This document shows positions 16,861-25,329 of a DNA stretch of 64,000 nt, one piece after another. Each line of letters begins with the position of its first letter. Position 1 is the stretch's first letter. The stretch covers positions 8,742,001-8,806,000 of the forward strand of contig NZ_CP107958.1 of NCBI RefSeq assembly GCF_036075115.1, read 5' to 3'. Below the pieces are notes generated by a model. The model searched no databases, had not been told where the DNA came from, and saw only the letters and a program-made list of their open reading frames with translations. This DNA comes from Streptomyces sp. NBC_00377. GTDB taxonomy: Bacteria > Actinomycetota > Actinomycetes > Streptomycetales > Streptomycetaceae. The translations under genes and the position numbers were made by a program.

Positions 16861-17715
16861 GTGCCCTTGACCTCCACCGCGGACCTGATGAGCTCCGCGT
16901 ACCGCGACGGACGGGCCGTCGGCGCGTTCAACGTGATCACTCTGGAGCACGCCGAGGCCGTGGTCACGGGGGCGGAAGCCGCCGGCTGCCCGGTCATCTG
17001 CCAGATCAGCGAGAACGCCGTACGGTTCCACGGCGGCCGGCTCGCCCCGATATCCCGCGCCACCGCCGCGCTCGCCGAGGCGGCGGCCGTCCCTGTGGCG
17101 CTGCACCTCGACCACGTCACGGACGAAACGCTGCTGCATGGCGCCGCGGACTGCGGCTTCGGCTCCGTCATGTTCGACGCCTCCGCGCTGCCGCATGCCG
17201 AGAACGTCTCCGTCACACGCTCCGCCGCGCAGTGGGCTCACGCCCGGGGGCTGTGGCTGGAGGCGGAGCTCGGCGAGATCGGCGGCAAGGACGGAGTGCA
17301 CGCGCCCTCGGCCCGTACGGACCCCGACCAGGCGCGCGAATTCGTCGCCGCCACCGGCGTGGACGCGCTGGCCGTCGCGGTCGGCAGCTCCCACGCCATG
17401 ACCACACGCACCGCCCGGCTGGACCACGCACTCATCGCCCGCCTCGCCCGGGCGCTCCCGGTGCCGCTTGTCCTGCACGGCTCGACGGGCGTACCCGACG
17501 AGGAACTCCTGCTGGCGGTGGCGGCCGGCATGGTCAAGGTCAACATCGGTACGGCGCTGAACGTGGCCTTCACCGGCGCGGTGCGCGACACGCTCGCCGC
17601 GGCGCCCGCGGCCGTCGACCCCCGGCCGGCCCTCACCGCGGCGCGCGGCGCGATGGCCGACGCGGTGGCCTCGGCCCTGCGGACCCTGTCGGGCAGCCGG
17701 GCGGGAACGGGGTGA
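16861..17715 (+). CDS. Class II fructose/tagatose-bisphosphate aldolase (GatY/KbaY-like)
   Basis: A 284-residue zinc aldolase that should split a ketohexose 1,6-bisphosphate into dihydroxyacetone phosphate and glyceraldehyde 3-phosphate. Family landmarks: GAFNVITLEHAEAV at the N-terminus, zinc ligand HLDHVTD near residue 83, LEAELGEIGGKDG near 137, VGSSHAM near 178 and LHGSTGVPDEELL near 205. GTG 16861 gives the family's normal length and has a GGGGGCC ribosome site; a longer frame upstream has no aldolase similarity. With the isomerase it would complete galactosamine-6-P to tagatose-6-P to triose phosphates, but no tagatose-6-phosphate kinase or deacetylase is visible in the window. Confidence 0.88.
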   Translation: MPLTSTADLMSSAYRDGRAVGAFNVITLEHAEAVVTGAEAAGCPVICQISENAVRFHGGRLAPISRATAALAEAAAVPVALHLDHVTDETLLHGAADCGFGSVMFDASALPHAENVSVTRSAAQWAHARGLWLEAELGEIGGKDGVHAPSARTDPDQAREFVAATGVDALAVAVGSSHAMTTRTARLDHALIARLARALPVPLVLHGSTGVPDEELLLAVAAGMVKVNIGTALNVAFTGAVRDTLAAAPAAVDPRPALTAARGAMADAVASALRTLSGSRAGTG

Positions 17716-17854
17716 TCCCCACCTCGCCGACGGGGCGGAGCGTGATGCCGTGGGGGCGCTCCGGGCGCCGTCGGACGGGCGAGGGCTGAGCGGGGCAAGC
17801 GGACCCGGCGCGCGAGGGACAGCAAGCCGGGTCTCCGCGCTGCCCCTGTCCGAC

Positions 17855-17887
17855 GGGGCTGCATCGGGGCTGCATCGGGGCTCCAGC
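17855..17887 (+). repeat. Three tandem 11-nt units
   Basis: GGGGCTGCATC occurs twice in a row (17855-17876), followed by the variant GGGGCTCCAGC. It lies in the 246-bp gap before the SCO6745-like gene, with no evident function. Confidence 0.6.
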
Positions 17888-17961
17888 GGAACTGCCTCGG
17901 GGCCGGACCGGGCCGAGTACCGGGGGTACGGCCATAATGACCAGTCGGTAACCTGTTGGCC

Positions 17962-18831
17962 ATGACTACTGCCGTACTCGAACCGCGCGCCGGTCGGCGC
18001 TGTCACAACCCGCTCAACTCACTGCACGCGACGCACTACTTCTCGCCCGATCTGGGTCGCGAGCTGGGCGCACTGGGGATCACCCATCCCAAGGCCGTGA
18101 ACTTCGCCGTACGGGCGGCCGCGCTGGGGCCGGTCGGAGCCGGCGCGGTGACGGCGGCCTTCTACAACTACAAGCACGACCTCGTGGCCCGGCACGTCCC
18201 CGCCGTCTGGTCCGTCGCCGCCCCGGCGGACGTGCTCGCGGCACGCGCGCGGGCCGTCGACGCGACGCTACGGCGCCTGCTGGGCGAGGAGGCGGTGGCG
18301 TCCGCGGAGATGACGGAGGCCGCACGGCTCGCACTGCGCGCCGCCGAGGCCTGCGGGCGAGGCGCCCGGCCGCTGTACTCCGCCCACGCCGACCTCGCCG
18401 TCCCCGAGGAGCCGCACCTCGCGTACTGGCACGGAGCGACCCTGCTGCGCGAGCACCGGGGCGACGGGCACCTCGCGGTGCTGATGTCCGCGGGGCTCGA
18501 CGGACTGGAGGCGATGGTCACCCACACCGCCACGGGCAAGGGCATGACTCCGAGGTGGGTGGCGAACACCCGGGGCTGGACCCGGGACGACTGGGACGCG
18601 GCGACGGCCCGGCTGCGGGACCGCGGGCTGCTGGACGGCGCCGGCGAGCTCACGGAGCGAGGTGTCGCGCTCCGCGAGGACATCGAGCGGGAGACCGACC
18701 GCCTCGACCAGGCTCCGTACGAGCACCTCGGCGCGGAGGGCGTCGCACGCCTGACGGTCCTCGGGACGAGGTTCGCCCAGGCCGCGCTGGCCGCGGGCGC
18801 CTTCCCGGCGGACCTGATCGGCAAGAGGTGA
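17962..18831 (+). CDS. SCO6745-family conserved protein
   Basis: A 289-residue protein of an actinomycete-specific family recognised by the N-terminal block LHATHYFSPDLGRELGALG and the following AVNFAVRAAALGPVGAGAVTAAFYNYKHDL. It is mostly alpha-helical, and the C-terminal third reads like a winged-helix segment (WTRDDWDAATARLRDRGLLDGAGELTERG). No signal peptide or catalytic motif was seen. Function is unknown. ATG 17962 is favoured over an in-frame TTG two codons earlier. It stands alone, with a 5' gap of tandem repeats. Confidence 0.8.
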   Translation: MTTAVLEPRAGRRCHNPLNSLHATHYFSPDLGRELGALGITHPKAVNFAVRAAALGPVGAGAVTAAFYNYKHDLVARHVPAVWSVAAPADVLAARARAVDATLRRLLGEEAVASAEMTEAARLALRAAEACGRGARPLYSAHADLAVPEEPHLAYWHGATLLREHRGDGHLAVLMSAGLDGLEAMVTHTATGKGMTPRWVANTRGWTRDDWDAATARLRDRGLLDGAGELTERGVALREDIERETDRLDQAPYEHLGAEGVARLTVLGTRFAQAALAAGAFPADLIGKR

Positions 18832-18856
18832 CCGTCGGCAACAGGTGACCCTCCGG

Positions 18857-18907
18857 CCGCCCGGAGCGATCCGCCGCCCGGAGCGATCCGCCGCCCGGGG
18901 CGACCCG
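18857..18907 (+). repeat. Three tandem 17-nt GC repeats
   Basis: CCGCCCGGAGCGATCCG occurs at 18857-18873 and 18874-18890, and CCGCCCGGGGCGACCCG at 18891-18907 (two changes). The array sits between the SCO6745-like gene and the DUF6584 gene. It is a candidate variable-number locus. Confidence 0.75.
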
Positions 18908-18978
18908 CCGGCCCGGGTGAGCGGTGCCGAGGGAAAACCCGTTCGACGTCGGTCACCGCCGTAGTCGATCATGCGCTC

Positions 18979-19485
18979 ATGCCCCTGAACGAGACTCTCG
19001 CCCGAGCCGACGCGGACCTTGCCGCCGGCCGTGTCCCCATGGCGCGCCAGCGCCTGCGCGGGCTGGTGTCGTCCTTCCCCGCCGATCTGGAGCCGCGCCG
19101 CCGCCTGGGCGAGGTGTACCGACTGTACGGAGAGCCGGCGGAAGCGGGTCGTTGGATGTACCTCGAACAGGACCGGGACCCGGCCGAGACCCTCGCCTTC
19201 GAGCGGAGATACGCCACGGCTGAGCAGCGCATGCGGGCACTCGCCTGGAGCGGCCCCGAGTCGCTCGCCCGATCGGCCTTCGCGCGGGAGCAGCTGGCGG
19301 CGGTGCGTGCAGCGTGCTCCGACGCCCTGGGAGCCCCGGCCGACTGGGACACGCTGCCGTCGGACGAGGGCACGGAGACCAAGGTGAGCGCCTTGCCCGG
19401 CTACGTCGGCGGCACCGTGTTCGTGCTGGTGATCCTCGTGTTCCTGGCGATCTGGGTGAACGGGCTCGTCGCGCTTTTCGACTGA
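18979..19485 (+). CDS. DUF6584-family protein with C-terminal membrane anchor
   Basis: A 168-residue protein. The N-terminal part is helical and TPR-like (ARADADLAAGRVPMARQRLRGLVSSFP, then LGEVYRLYGEPAEAGRWMYL), a pattern of repeats that measure how work is shared along a row. A single transmembrane segment closes the chain (GGTVFVLVILVFLAIWVNGLVALF, about 144-167), so the helical domain is probably cytoplasmic. It matches the Streptomyces DUF6584 type; function unknown. ATG 18979 is the only reasonable start. Confidence 0.8.
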   Translation: MPLNETLARADADLAAGRVPMARQRLRGLVSSFPADLEPRRRLGEVYRLYGEPAEAGRWMYLEQDRDPAETLAFERRYATAEQRMRALAWSGPESLARSAFAREQLAAVRAACSDALGAPADWDTLPSDEGTETKVSALPGYVGGTVFVLVILVFLAIWVNGLVALFD

Positions 19486-19642
19486 CTCCGCTCGCCAGGC
19501 TCCGCGAACCCGGTCCGGCCGATGTCGAGGACGCGGGCACCACGACGGCGCCCACGTGTGAGGTACTCGGCGTGGCTCGGGCCGCCGGGCCGGCCTCATG
19601 ACAGCGTCCCCGTGTGTTCCGGGGCGCGGGGCGGCCGACGGC

Positions 19643-20446
19643 TCAGATGGTCGCCGCGTGGTCGGGGACGTAGGTCTGCAGATCACGCGGCGGGCGCTCG
19701 TAGCCGGTCGACGGCGGCCGCTCCGGGAGCTCCAGCACGGGCGGCGGCACCTCGTGGTACGGCAGGGACGACAGCAGATGGGCGATCATGTTCAGCCGCG
19801 CCCGGCGCTTGTCGTCGCTCTCGACGACGTACCAGGGCGCCTCGGAGATGTCGGTGTGCACCATCATCTCGTCCTTGGCCCGGGAGTACGCCTCCCAGTG
19901 GGTGATCGACTCCAGGTCCATCGGCGAGAGCTTCCAGCGTCGCAGCGGATCCTCCAGCCGGCGCCGGAAGCGCTCCTGCTGCTCGGTGTCGCTCACCGAG
20001 AACCAGTACTTGCGCACCAGCACGCCCGCCTCGACCAGCATGCGTTCGAAGATCGGGCACTGGCGAAGGAAAAGCTGGTGCTCCTCCTTCGTGCAGAAGC
20101 CCATCACATGCTCGACCCCGGCCCGGTTGTACCAGGACCGGTCGAACAGCACGATCTCCCCGGCCGCCGGCAGATGCTCCACGTACCGCTGGAAGTACCA
20201 CTGTGTGCGCTCGCGTTCCGTGGGCTTCGGAAGCGCGGCGATCCGCGCCACGCGCGGGTTGAGGTGCTCCGCGACCCGCTTGATGGTCCCGCCCTTGCCC
20301 GCCGCGTCCCGTCCCTCGAAGACGACCACCAGGCGGGTGCCCGAAGCCCGCACCCACTCCTGAAGCTTCACCAACTCCGTCTGAAGGCGCAGTAGTTCCT
20401 GCTCGTACTCCTTGCGCGGCAGCCTCGCCGCCTTCTTGCCGGCCAT
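19643..20446 (-). CDS. ppk2: Polyphosphate kinase 2 (PPK2)
   Basis: A 267-residue single-domain PPK2, which transfers phosphate between polyphosphate and nucleoside diphosphates. Walker A is FEGRDAAGKGGT near residues 43-54; Walker B and lid residues are in LFDRSWYNRAGVEHVMGFC near 103-121; DLESITHWEAYSRAKDEM follows. The length fits single-domain class I PPK2 enzymes. ATG 20446 has a GGTGGAGG ribosome site. It is convergent with the DUF6584 gene and stands alone. Preferred direction (ATP/GTP synthesis or polyP synthesis) cannot be told from the sequence. Confidence 0.93.
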   Translation of the reverse strand: MAGKKAARLPRKEYEQELLRLQTELVKLQEWVRASGTRLVVVFEGRDAAGKGGTIKRVAEHLNPRVARIAALPKPTERERTQWYFQRYVEHLPAAGEIVLFDRSWYNRAGVEHVMGFCTKEEHQLFLRQCPIFERMLVEAGVLVRKYWFSVSDTEQQERFRRRLEDPLRRWKLSPMDLESITHWEAYSRAKDEMMVHTDISEAPWYVVESDDKRRARLNMIAHLLSSLPYHEVPPPVLELPERPPSTGYERPPRDLQTYVPDHAATI

Positions 20447-20606
20447 GCCGCCTCCACCGCCCGATGACCTCTACGCCGAAGAATCGCGGTATTCCACCAT
20501 GTCGCAGGTCGGACACCAGAACGCCACCGTACTGACAGACGGAGTACCGCGCACCCCGAACGCGCGGGTCGGCCGGTCCGCTGTCCGGCCGTGTCCTACG
20601 ACGGCG

Positions 20607-21074
20607 TCAGCCGCTCGCGGAGTCCAGTGCCGACTGGAGTGACTGGCGGTACCCGTCGCTGGTGTACGTGGCGCCGGACACGGTGTCGATGTCGGCGCTC
20701 TGGGCCGTGAGCGCCTCTCGGGTCAGCTGCGGAACGGCGTAGCTGTTGATCTGCTGGTCCCTCGGGTTGTCCTGGGGGTAGGTGACCGCGGTGACGTCGG
20801 TGAGCTTCCCGTTCGTCAGCGTGACGCGGACCTGGACGGGGCCCCAGCGGGTCTGGACGGAGTCCCCGGTGAGGGTCCGGGTTCCCGTGGCCGCGGATCC
20901 GCCGGTCCCGCCCGACACGCCGGAACCGCTGGACGGCGCGGGGGAGGAGGCGAGACCGGCGACGGCTGGCGTCGTGTGCGGTTTCAGCGACAGCAGCAGC
21001 ACCATCCCGGAGACGGTCGCGGCGCTCGCCAGCACGATCCGGCGCAGCGGACGGTTCTTGTTCAACGTGTGCAA
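20607..21074 (-). CDS. FMN-binding domain protein
   Basis: An exported or membrane-anchored protein of about 155 residues. A single hydrophobic segment (RRIVLASAATVSGMVLLLSL) is followed by a Gly/Ser/Thr-rich linker and an FMN-binding domain. The FMN-attachment-type motif is DTVSGATYTSDGY, where the Thr of SGAT is covalently flavinylated in related proteins. TTG 21074 has GAGG 5 nt upstream and lies 8 nt after the preceding stop; ATG 21101, inside the preceding gene, is an alternative. It is paired with a ferric-reductase-like flavocytochrome, so the two probably form an extracytoplasmic electron-transfer unit. Confidence 0.85.
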   Translation of the reverse strand: MHTLNKNRPLRRIVLASAATVSGMVLLLSLKPHTTPAVAGLASSPAPSSGSGVSGGTGGSAATGTRTLTGDSVQTRWGPVQVRVTLTNGKLTDVTAVTYPQDNPRDQQINSYAVPQLTREALTAQSADIDTVSGATYTSDGYRQSLQSALDSASG

Positions 21075-21081
21075 GACGGCC

Positions 21082-22434
21082 TCACAGCTCGAAGGACTCA
21101 TGGTGGATACGGCTGTCCGCAACCCCGGCGGCGCGCAACGCCCGGTACAGGTCCTGCGCGAATCCGTGCGGGCCGCACAGGTAGACGTCGTGGGCGTCGA
21201 GGTCGGGCACGGCCGCGCGCAGGGACCGGGCGGTGAGATCGGGGCGTCGGCCGTCCGGGCCGTTGAGCGCGTAGTGCACCTTGGCCCCTCGCCACAGCGC
21301 GACCGCCTCCAGCTCCCCGCCCAGGGCCAGGTCCTGCGCCGAGCGGGCGCGGTAGAGGAGGGTGACCTCGCCGGGCAGCGTCTCGAACAGGGCCCGCAGT
21401 GGGGTGACGCCGACACCGCCGGCGATCAGCAGGGACTTGTGCGCGCTCCGCCGGTCCGCGGTCAGCGCCCCGTACGGGCCTTCCGCCCACACGCGGGTGC
21501 CCGGCCGCAGCAGCGCGACGGCGGCGCTGTGGTCCCCGAGCGCTTTGACGGTGATGCGCAGCAGGTCCGGGCGCGGCGGCGCCGACAGGGAGTACGGCGT
21601 GGAGGTCCAGCGCATGCCCTCGGTCAGGAACCGCCAGCGCAGGAACTGCCCAGGCAGCGCCCCCATCTCGTCCAGCCGCCGGCCGCGGATCACGACCGAG
21701 TACACGCCGGGCGCCTCCCGGTGCACGGTGTCCACCCGCAACCGGTGACGCAGGTTCAGCCGTACCGGAGCCAGGATCCGGAACCACACCACGAGGGCCG
21801 CGACGCCCAGGTACAGCGCGTACCAGGCGGCCTGGGCCGCACGGCTGCCGACGAAGTCGGAACCCAGGGCCAGTTGGTGCCCGAAGGTGAGGAAGACCGC
21901 CGCGTACGTGAGCAGATGCACGTAGTACCAGAACTCGTGACCGACCCGGCGGCGCACCGCTCGGGCCGAGACGATCCCGACCGCGAACAGGATGACGGTC
22001 CCCGCGGCGCCCTTGAGCATCTCCGGATAGTCCAGGACCACCGTGAGCGTCTCGTCCACGAAGGACGAGCCGTCCTGGGCGGCGTACCCCAGCAGTATCA
22101 GCACGACGTGCGCCACCAGCAGACAGATCGTGTAGCGGCCCGCCATCGCGTGCCAGCGCGTCACCCGGTCCGCGCCGATCCGTCGTTCGAGGAGCGGGAC
22201 GCGGGCCATCAGAGCGACGAGGACGGCGCAGGCGTACCCGGCCAGCAGTCCGGCGATCCGCCCGGCCCCCGTCAGCACACCCGCGGAACCCACGACCGAC
22301 CCGGTGTCGTGCCACCACAGGGCGAGCACGCCGGCGGCCCCGCCCCACAGGACGACGAGCACGGGCACGACGGGGGAGCGCTTCGGTGCGGGAGGCGCGG
22401 GGGCGACCCCGGGTCGTGAGTACACCGTCGTCAT
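21082..22434 (-). CDS. Ferric-reductase-like membrane flavocytochrome
   Basis: A 450-residue protein with an N-terminal membrane domain of about six helices that carries heme-ligand histidines (RWHAMAGRYTICLLVAHVVL near 92, YVHLLTYAAVFLTFGHQLAL near 175). It continues into a cytoplasmic FAD domain (MRWTSTPYSLSAPP near 277, the RxYSL-type flavin motif) and an NAD(P)-binding domain (LLIAGGVGVTPLRALFE). This NOX/FRE architecture moves electrons from NAD(P)H across the membrane, here plausibly to the FMN protein encoded next. The first gene after a divergent promoter shared with a two-component system that probably controls it. Confidence 0.9.
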   Translation of the reverse strand: MTTVYSRPGVAPAPPAPKRSPVVPVLVVLWGGAAGVLALWWHDTGSVVGSAGVLTGAGRIAGLLAGYACAVLVALMARVPLLERRIGADRVTRWHAMAGRYTICLLVAHVVLILLGYAAQDGSSFVDETLTVVLDYPEMLKGAAGTVILFAVGIVSARAVRRRVGHEFWYYVHLLTYAAVFLTFGHQLALGSDFVGSRAAQAAWYALYLGVAALVVWFRILAPVRLNLRHRLRVDTVHREAPGVYSVVIRGRRLDEMGALPGQFLRWRFLTEGMRWTSTPYSLSAPPRPDLLRITVKALGDHSAAVALLRPGTRVWAEGPYGALTADRRSAHKSLLIAGGVGVTPLRALFETLPGEVTLLYRARSAQDLALGGELEAVALWRGAKVHYALNGPDGRRPDLTARSLRAAVPDLDAHDVYLCGPHGFAQDLYRALRAAGVADSRIHHESFEL

Positions 22435-22500
22435 CCGTGTGTCCCTTCGCTGTCCGTACGCCCCTTCGGCCGTCCGGTAGGGACACTGTGCCGACGCAAC

Positions 22501-22518
22501 CTCTGAGCCGGCTCTCAG
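22501..22518 (-). promoter_or_regulatory. Response-regulator box toward flavocytochrome operon
   Basis: Read on the minus strand, CTGAGAG-CCGG-CTCAGAG is a direct repeat with 11-bp spacing, the usual layout for a head-to-tail OmpR-type dimer. A matching box faces the regulator gene at 22595-22613. Confidence 0.55.
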
Positions 22519-22594
22519 CGCACACCGGGTGGCAGGGCCCAGCCGCAGGTGGGAGGGGCCCCCGGGGGGCCGGCGCCGACCGCAGGCACAGGGG

Positions 22595-22613
22595 ACTCAG
22601 AGCGAACTCAGAG
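22595..22613 (+). promoter_or_regulatory. Response-regulator box upstream of its own gene
   Basis: ACTCAGAG-CGA-ACTCAGAG is an exact 8-bp direct repeat with 11-bp spacing, 50 nt before the response-regulator start. It carries the same CTCAGAG word as the site at 22501-22518. Confidence 0.6.
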
Positions 22614-22662
22614 GCCGGGAAGGCAGCCCGGGCCGCTCCGAGACCGCATCCTGGTGGATGAG

Positions 22663-23412
22663 ATGAACACCCACCGCCCCCGCGGCTCAGGCCGCCCCGC
22701 GCTGACCCGGACCGACGGCGCCCCGCTCCGGGTCCTCGTCGTCGACGACGATCCCGACCTCGCGGAGGTCCTCTCCGGCGCCCTGCGGTACGAGGGCTGG
22801 GAGGTCCGTACCGCGGGCGACGGTGTCTCGGCACTCGCCGGGGCACGTGAGCTGCTGCCCGACGCGATCGTCCTCGACGTCATGCTCCCGGACACCGACG
22901 GCTTCGCCGTACTGCGCGCGCTGCGTGCCGTGCGCCCCGACGTGTGTGTGCTCTTCCTGACCGCACGGGACGCGGTCGAGGACCGCATCGCGGGCATCAC
23001 GGCGGGCGGTGACGACTACGTGACCAAGCCGTTCAGCCTGGAGGAGGTCGTCGCCCGCCTGCGCGGGCTGCTGCGCCGGGCCGGCATGGCCCGCCAGCAG
23101 GCGGACGGCCCGCAGCTGACCGTGGGCGACCTGGTGATGGACGAGGAGGCCCGCGAGGTCACCCGCGGTGGCGAACTCGTCGAACTGTCCCCGACGGAGT
23201 TCGAACTGCTGCGTCTGCTCATGCGCAATCCGCGACGCGTCCTCAGCAAGGCGCAGATCCTCGACCGGGTGTGGTCCTACGACTTCGGCGGACAGGCCCA
23301 CGTCGTCGAGCTGTACATCTCCTACCTGCGCAAGAAGGTGGACGCGGGCCGCCCGCCCATGATCCACACCGTGCGCGGCGCCGGATACGTGCTCAAGCCG
23401 GTCGTCCGGTGA
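22663..23412 (+). CDS. OmpR-family response regulator
   Basis: A 249-residue two-component response regulator. The receiver domain (about residues 17-130) has the acidic pocket VVDDD, phospho-acceptor Asp in AIVLDVMLPDTDG near residue 72, and TARD and YVTKPFS switch residues. The C-terminal winged helix ends in the typical VHTVRGAGYVLK pattern. ATG 22663 is preferred to GTG 22654. It overlaps the kinase start by 4 nt. Being divergent from the flavocytochrome genes and near matching repeat boxes, it probably controls them and itself. Confidence 0.93.
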   Translation: MNTHRPRGSGRPALTRTDGAPLRVLVVDDDPDLAEVLSGALRYEGWEVRTAGDGVSALAGARELLPDAIVLDVMLPDTDGFAVLRALRAVRPDVCVLFLTARDAVEDRIAGITAGGDDYVTKPFSLEEVVARLRGLLRRAGMARQQADGPQLTVGDLVMDEEAREVTRGGELVELSPTEFELLRLLMRNPRRVLSKAQILDRVWSYDFGGQAHVVELYISYLRKKVDAGRPPMIHTVRGAGYVLKPVVR

Positions 23413-24941
23413 GGACACCGAACCGGCGGCCGGCGCGAGGTCCGTTCCGCGGCGGGGCGCGTCAGACGCTTTCGCGCCTTCCGCGGCCCCGCACACTGAG
23501 GGCGCGGCTCACGGCCGGCCTCGTCGTGCTCCTCGCGGTCAGCTGCGCGGCCGTGGGACTGGCGGCGGTGGTGGAGCTGAACGGCTTCCTCACCGGCCGG
23601 CTCGACCAGCAGCTGCGCGAGACGGGCGTACGGTTCCCGGCGAGCCTCGAGCACGGTGAGAAGCGCCCGTCCGACCACGACGGCGACGAGGACGGCGACG
23701 GCGACACCCGCCGTCAGACCGTCGGCACCTTCGGCGCCCGGCTGGTCGGCGACAAGGTGACCAACGCCGCGGTGGTGGGCTCCAGCACGGGCGCGGGCGT
23801 CCAGAACGTTCCGCTCGGAGCCGCGGACACGGGAACGCTCGCCCGGGTGCCGGCCGACGGCAGGGGCCACACGGTCGATCTCGCCTCGCTCGACGACTAC
23901 CGGGTGATGGCGGTCCGGGGCAGGGACGGCGACGTTCTGGTCACCGGGCTGCCCATGGAGCCCGTCGAGGCCACCGTCCACCGGCTGGAACTGGTCGCCG
24001 CGGTCGTCTTCGGGGCCGCGCTCGTCGTGGCCGGCTTCGCGGGGGCGCTGTGGGTGCGCTGGTCGTTGCGACCGCTCAGCAGGGTGGCCGCGACCGCCAC
24101 GAGTGTCAGCCGGCTGCCGCTGTCCAGCGGCGAGGTCGAACTCTGGCCCCGCGCGCCCGAGACCGACCCGCGCAGTGAGGTCGGACGGGTCGCCCGCGCT
24201 TTCAACACCATGCTCGGCCACGTCGAGGACGCGCTGACCAAACGGCACGCGAGCGAGGAACGGCTGCGGAGTTTCGCCGCCGACGCCAGCCATGAGCTGC
24301 GCACACCCGTGGCGTCGGTCCGCGGCCACGCCGAACTCGCCCTGCTGCACCCCGGGCCGGTGCCGCACAAGGTGGTGCGTGCCCTGGAACGCATCGAGGC
24401 CGAATCTGCGCGCATGGGAGAGATGGTCGACGACCTGCTGCTGCTGGCCCGCCTCGACGCGGGCCGCCCCCTGGAACGGCTGCCCGTCGACCTGACCCGC
24501 CTGGTCCTGGACGCCGTGACGGACGCGCAGGCCGCGGGCCCAGGACACCGCTGGAAGCTGGAGCTGTCCGAGGAGCCGGTGACGGTGCCGGGCGACGCCC
24601 ACCGCCTCCATCAGGTGCTGGCCAATCTGCTGGCCAACGCCCGCCTGCACACACCCGTCGGCAGCACGATCACCATCTCGCTGGAGAGCGAGGACCGCAC
24701 AGCGGTCCTGAAGGTCCACGACGACGGACCCGGCGTCGCCGCCGACGTCCGGCCCAGGGTGTTCGAGCGCTTCACGCACGGGGACCGCCGCCGGACGGGG
24801 GGCTCGGAGACCGGCACCGGTACCGGGCTCGGCCTGTCGATCGTGGCGGCGGTGGCGGAGGCCCACGGCGGGAACGTCAGCCTCGACAGCGGCCCCGGCT
24901 CCACCACCTTCACCGTGCGGGTCCCCGCCGGTGACGGGTGA
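23409..24941 (+). CDS. Membrane sensor histidine kinase
   Basis: A 510-residue kinase that pairs with the preceding regulator (GTGA overlap). Two transmembrane segments (about 35-55 and 190-212) enclose an extracytoplasmic sensor region of about 135 residues. The sensor contains an acidic His/Asp-rich stretch (SDHDGDEDGDGD), which may bind cations. A HAMP domain follows, then the H-box ASHELRTPVASVRGH with His near residue 296, N-box NLLANARLHTP and G-boxes DDGPGV and GTGLGLS. It is followed by a strong terminator hairpin. The signal is unknown; metal or redox state would suit the adjacent ferric-reductase-like genes. Confidence 0.92.
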   Translation: MRTPNRRPARGPFRGGARQTLSRLPRPRTLRARLTAGLVVLLAVSCAAVGLAAVVELNGFLTGRLDQQLRETGVRFPASLEHGEKRPSDHDGDEDGDGDTRRQTVGTFGARLVGDKVTNAAVVGSSTGAGVQNVPLGAADTGTLARVPADGRGHTVDLASLDDYRVMAVRGRDGDVLVTGLPMEPVEATVHRLELVAAVVFGAALVVAGFAGALWVRWSLRPLSRVAATATSVSRLPLSSGEVELWPRAPETDPRSEVGRVARAFNTMLGHVEDALTKRHASEERLRSFAADASHELRTPVASVRGHAELALLHPGPVPHKVVRALERIEAESARMGEMVDDLLLLARLDAGRPLERLPVDLTRLVLDAVTDAQAAGPGHRWKLELSEEPVTVPGDAHRLHQVLANLLANARLHTPVGSTITISLESEDRTAVLKVHDDGPGVAADVRPRVFERFTHGDRRRTGGSETGTGTGLGLSIVAAVAEAHGGNVSLDSGPGSTTFTVRVPAGDG

Positions 24942-24985
24942 TCACACGCCGTTCGTCCGGCCGGGCCGCGGGTGGGTGAACGGCG

Positions 24986-25018
24986 ACGGCTCCCGCCCTG
25001 AGAACAGGGGGGAGCCGT
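24986..25018. terminator. Strong bidirectional terminator
   Basis: ACGGCTCCC (24986-24994) pairs with GGGAGCCGT (25010-25018), and CCCTG pairs with CAGGG inside, around an AGAA loop. It lies between the kinase gene and the convergent GlsB-like gene. Confidence 0.75.
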
Positions 25019-25050
25019 TCACGCGTGGGGACGCGTACGCCGTCAGCGGG

Positions 25051-25329
25051 TCACGCGTGGCGGTGCGAATGCCGGTTGCCGGCGACGGCGCGGTAGAGAG
25101 CGAGCAGGATGAAGGAGCCGACGATCGCGGCGATCCACGTCGAGAGGTCGAAGAACCCGTCGATGGAGTCGACGCCGAAGATCACCTTGCCGAGCCAACC
25201 GCCGAGCAGACCGCCGGCGATCCCGATGAGCATGGTGATGATGATGCCGCCGGGGTCCTTGCCCGGCATCAGGGCCTTGGCGATGGCGCCGGCGAGCAGA
25301 CCGATGATGATCCACGCAATGATGCCCAT
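25051..25329 (-). CDS. GlsB/YeaQ/YmgE-family stress membrane protein
   Basis: A 92-residue, very hydrophobic protein with three transmembrane segments. Family glycine patterns are clear: MGIIAWIIIGLLAGAIAKALMPGKDPGG, then GIAGGLLGGWLGKVIFG. A His-rich tail (NRHSHRHA) ends the chain. Members are general stress or envelope-associated membrane proteins of unknown mechanism. ATG 25329 follows a GGAGACCCC ribosome site. Single gene between a bidirectional terminator and the AI-2E transporter gene. Confidence 0.9.
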   Translation of the reverse strand: MGIIAWIIIGLLAGAIAKALMPGKDPGGIIITMLIGIAGGLLGGWLGKVIFGVDSIDGFFDLSTWIAAIVGSFILLALYRAVAGNRHSHRHA

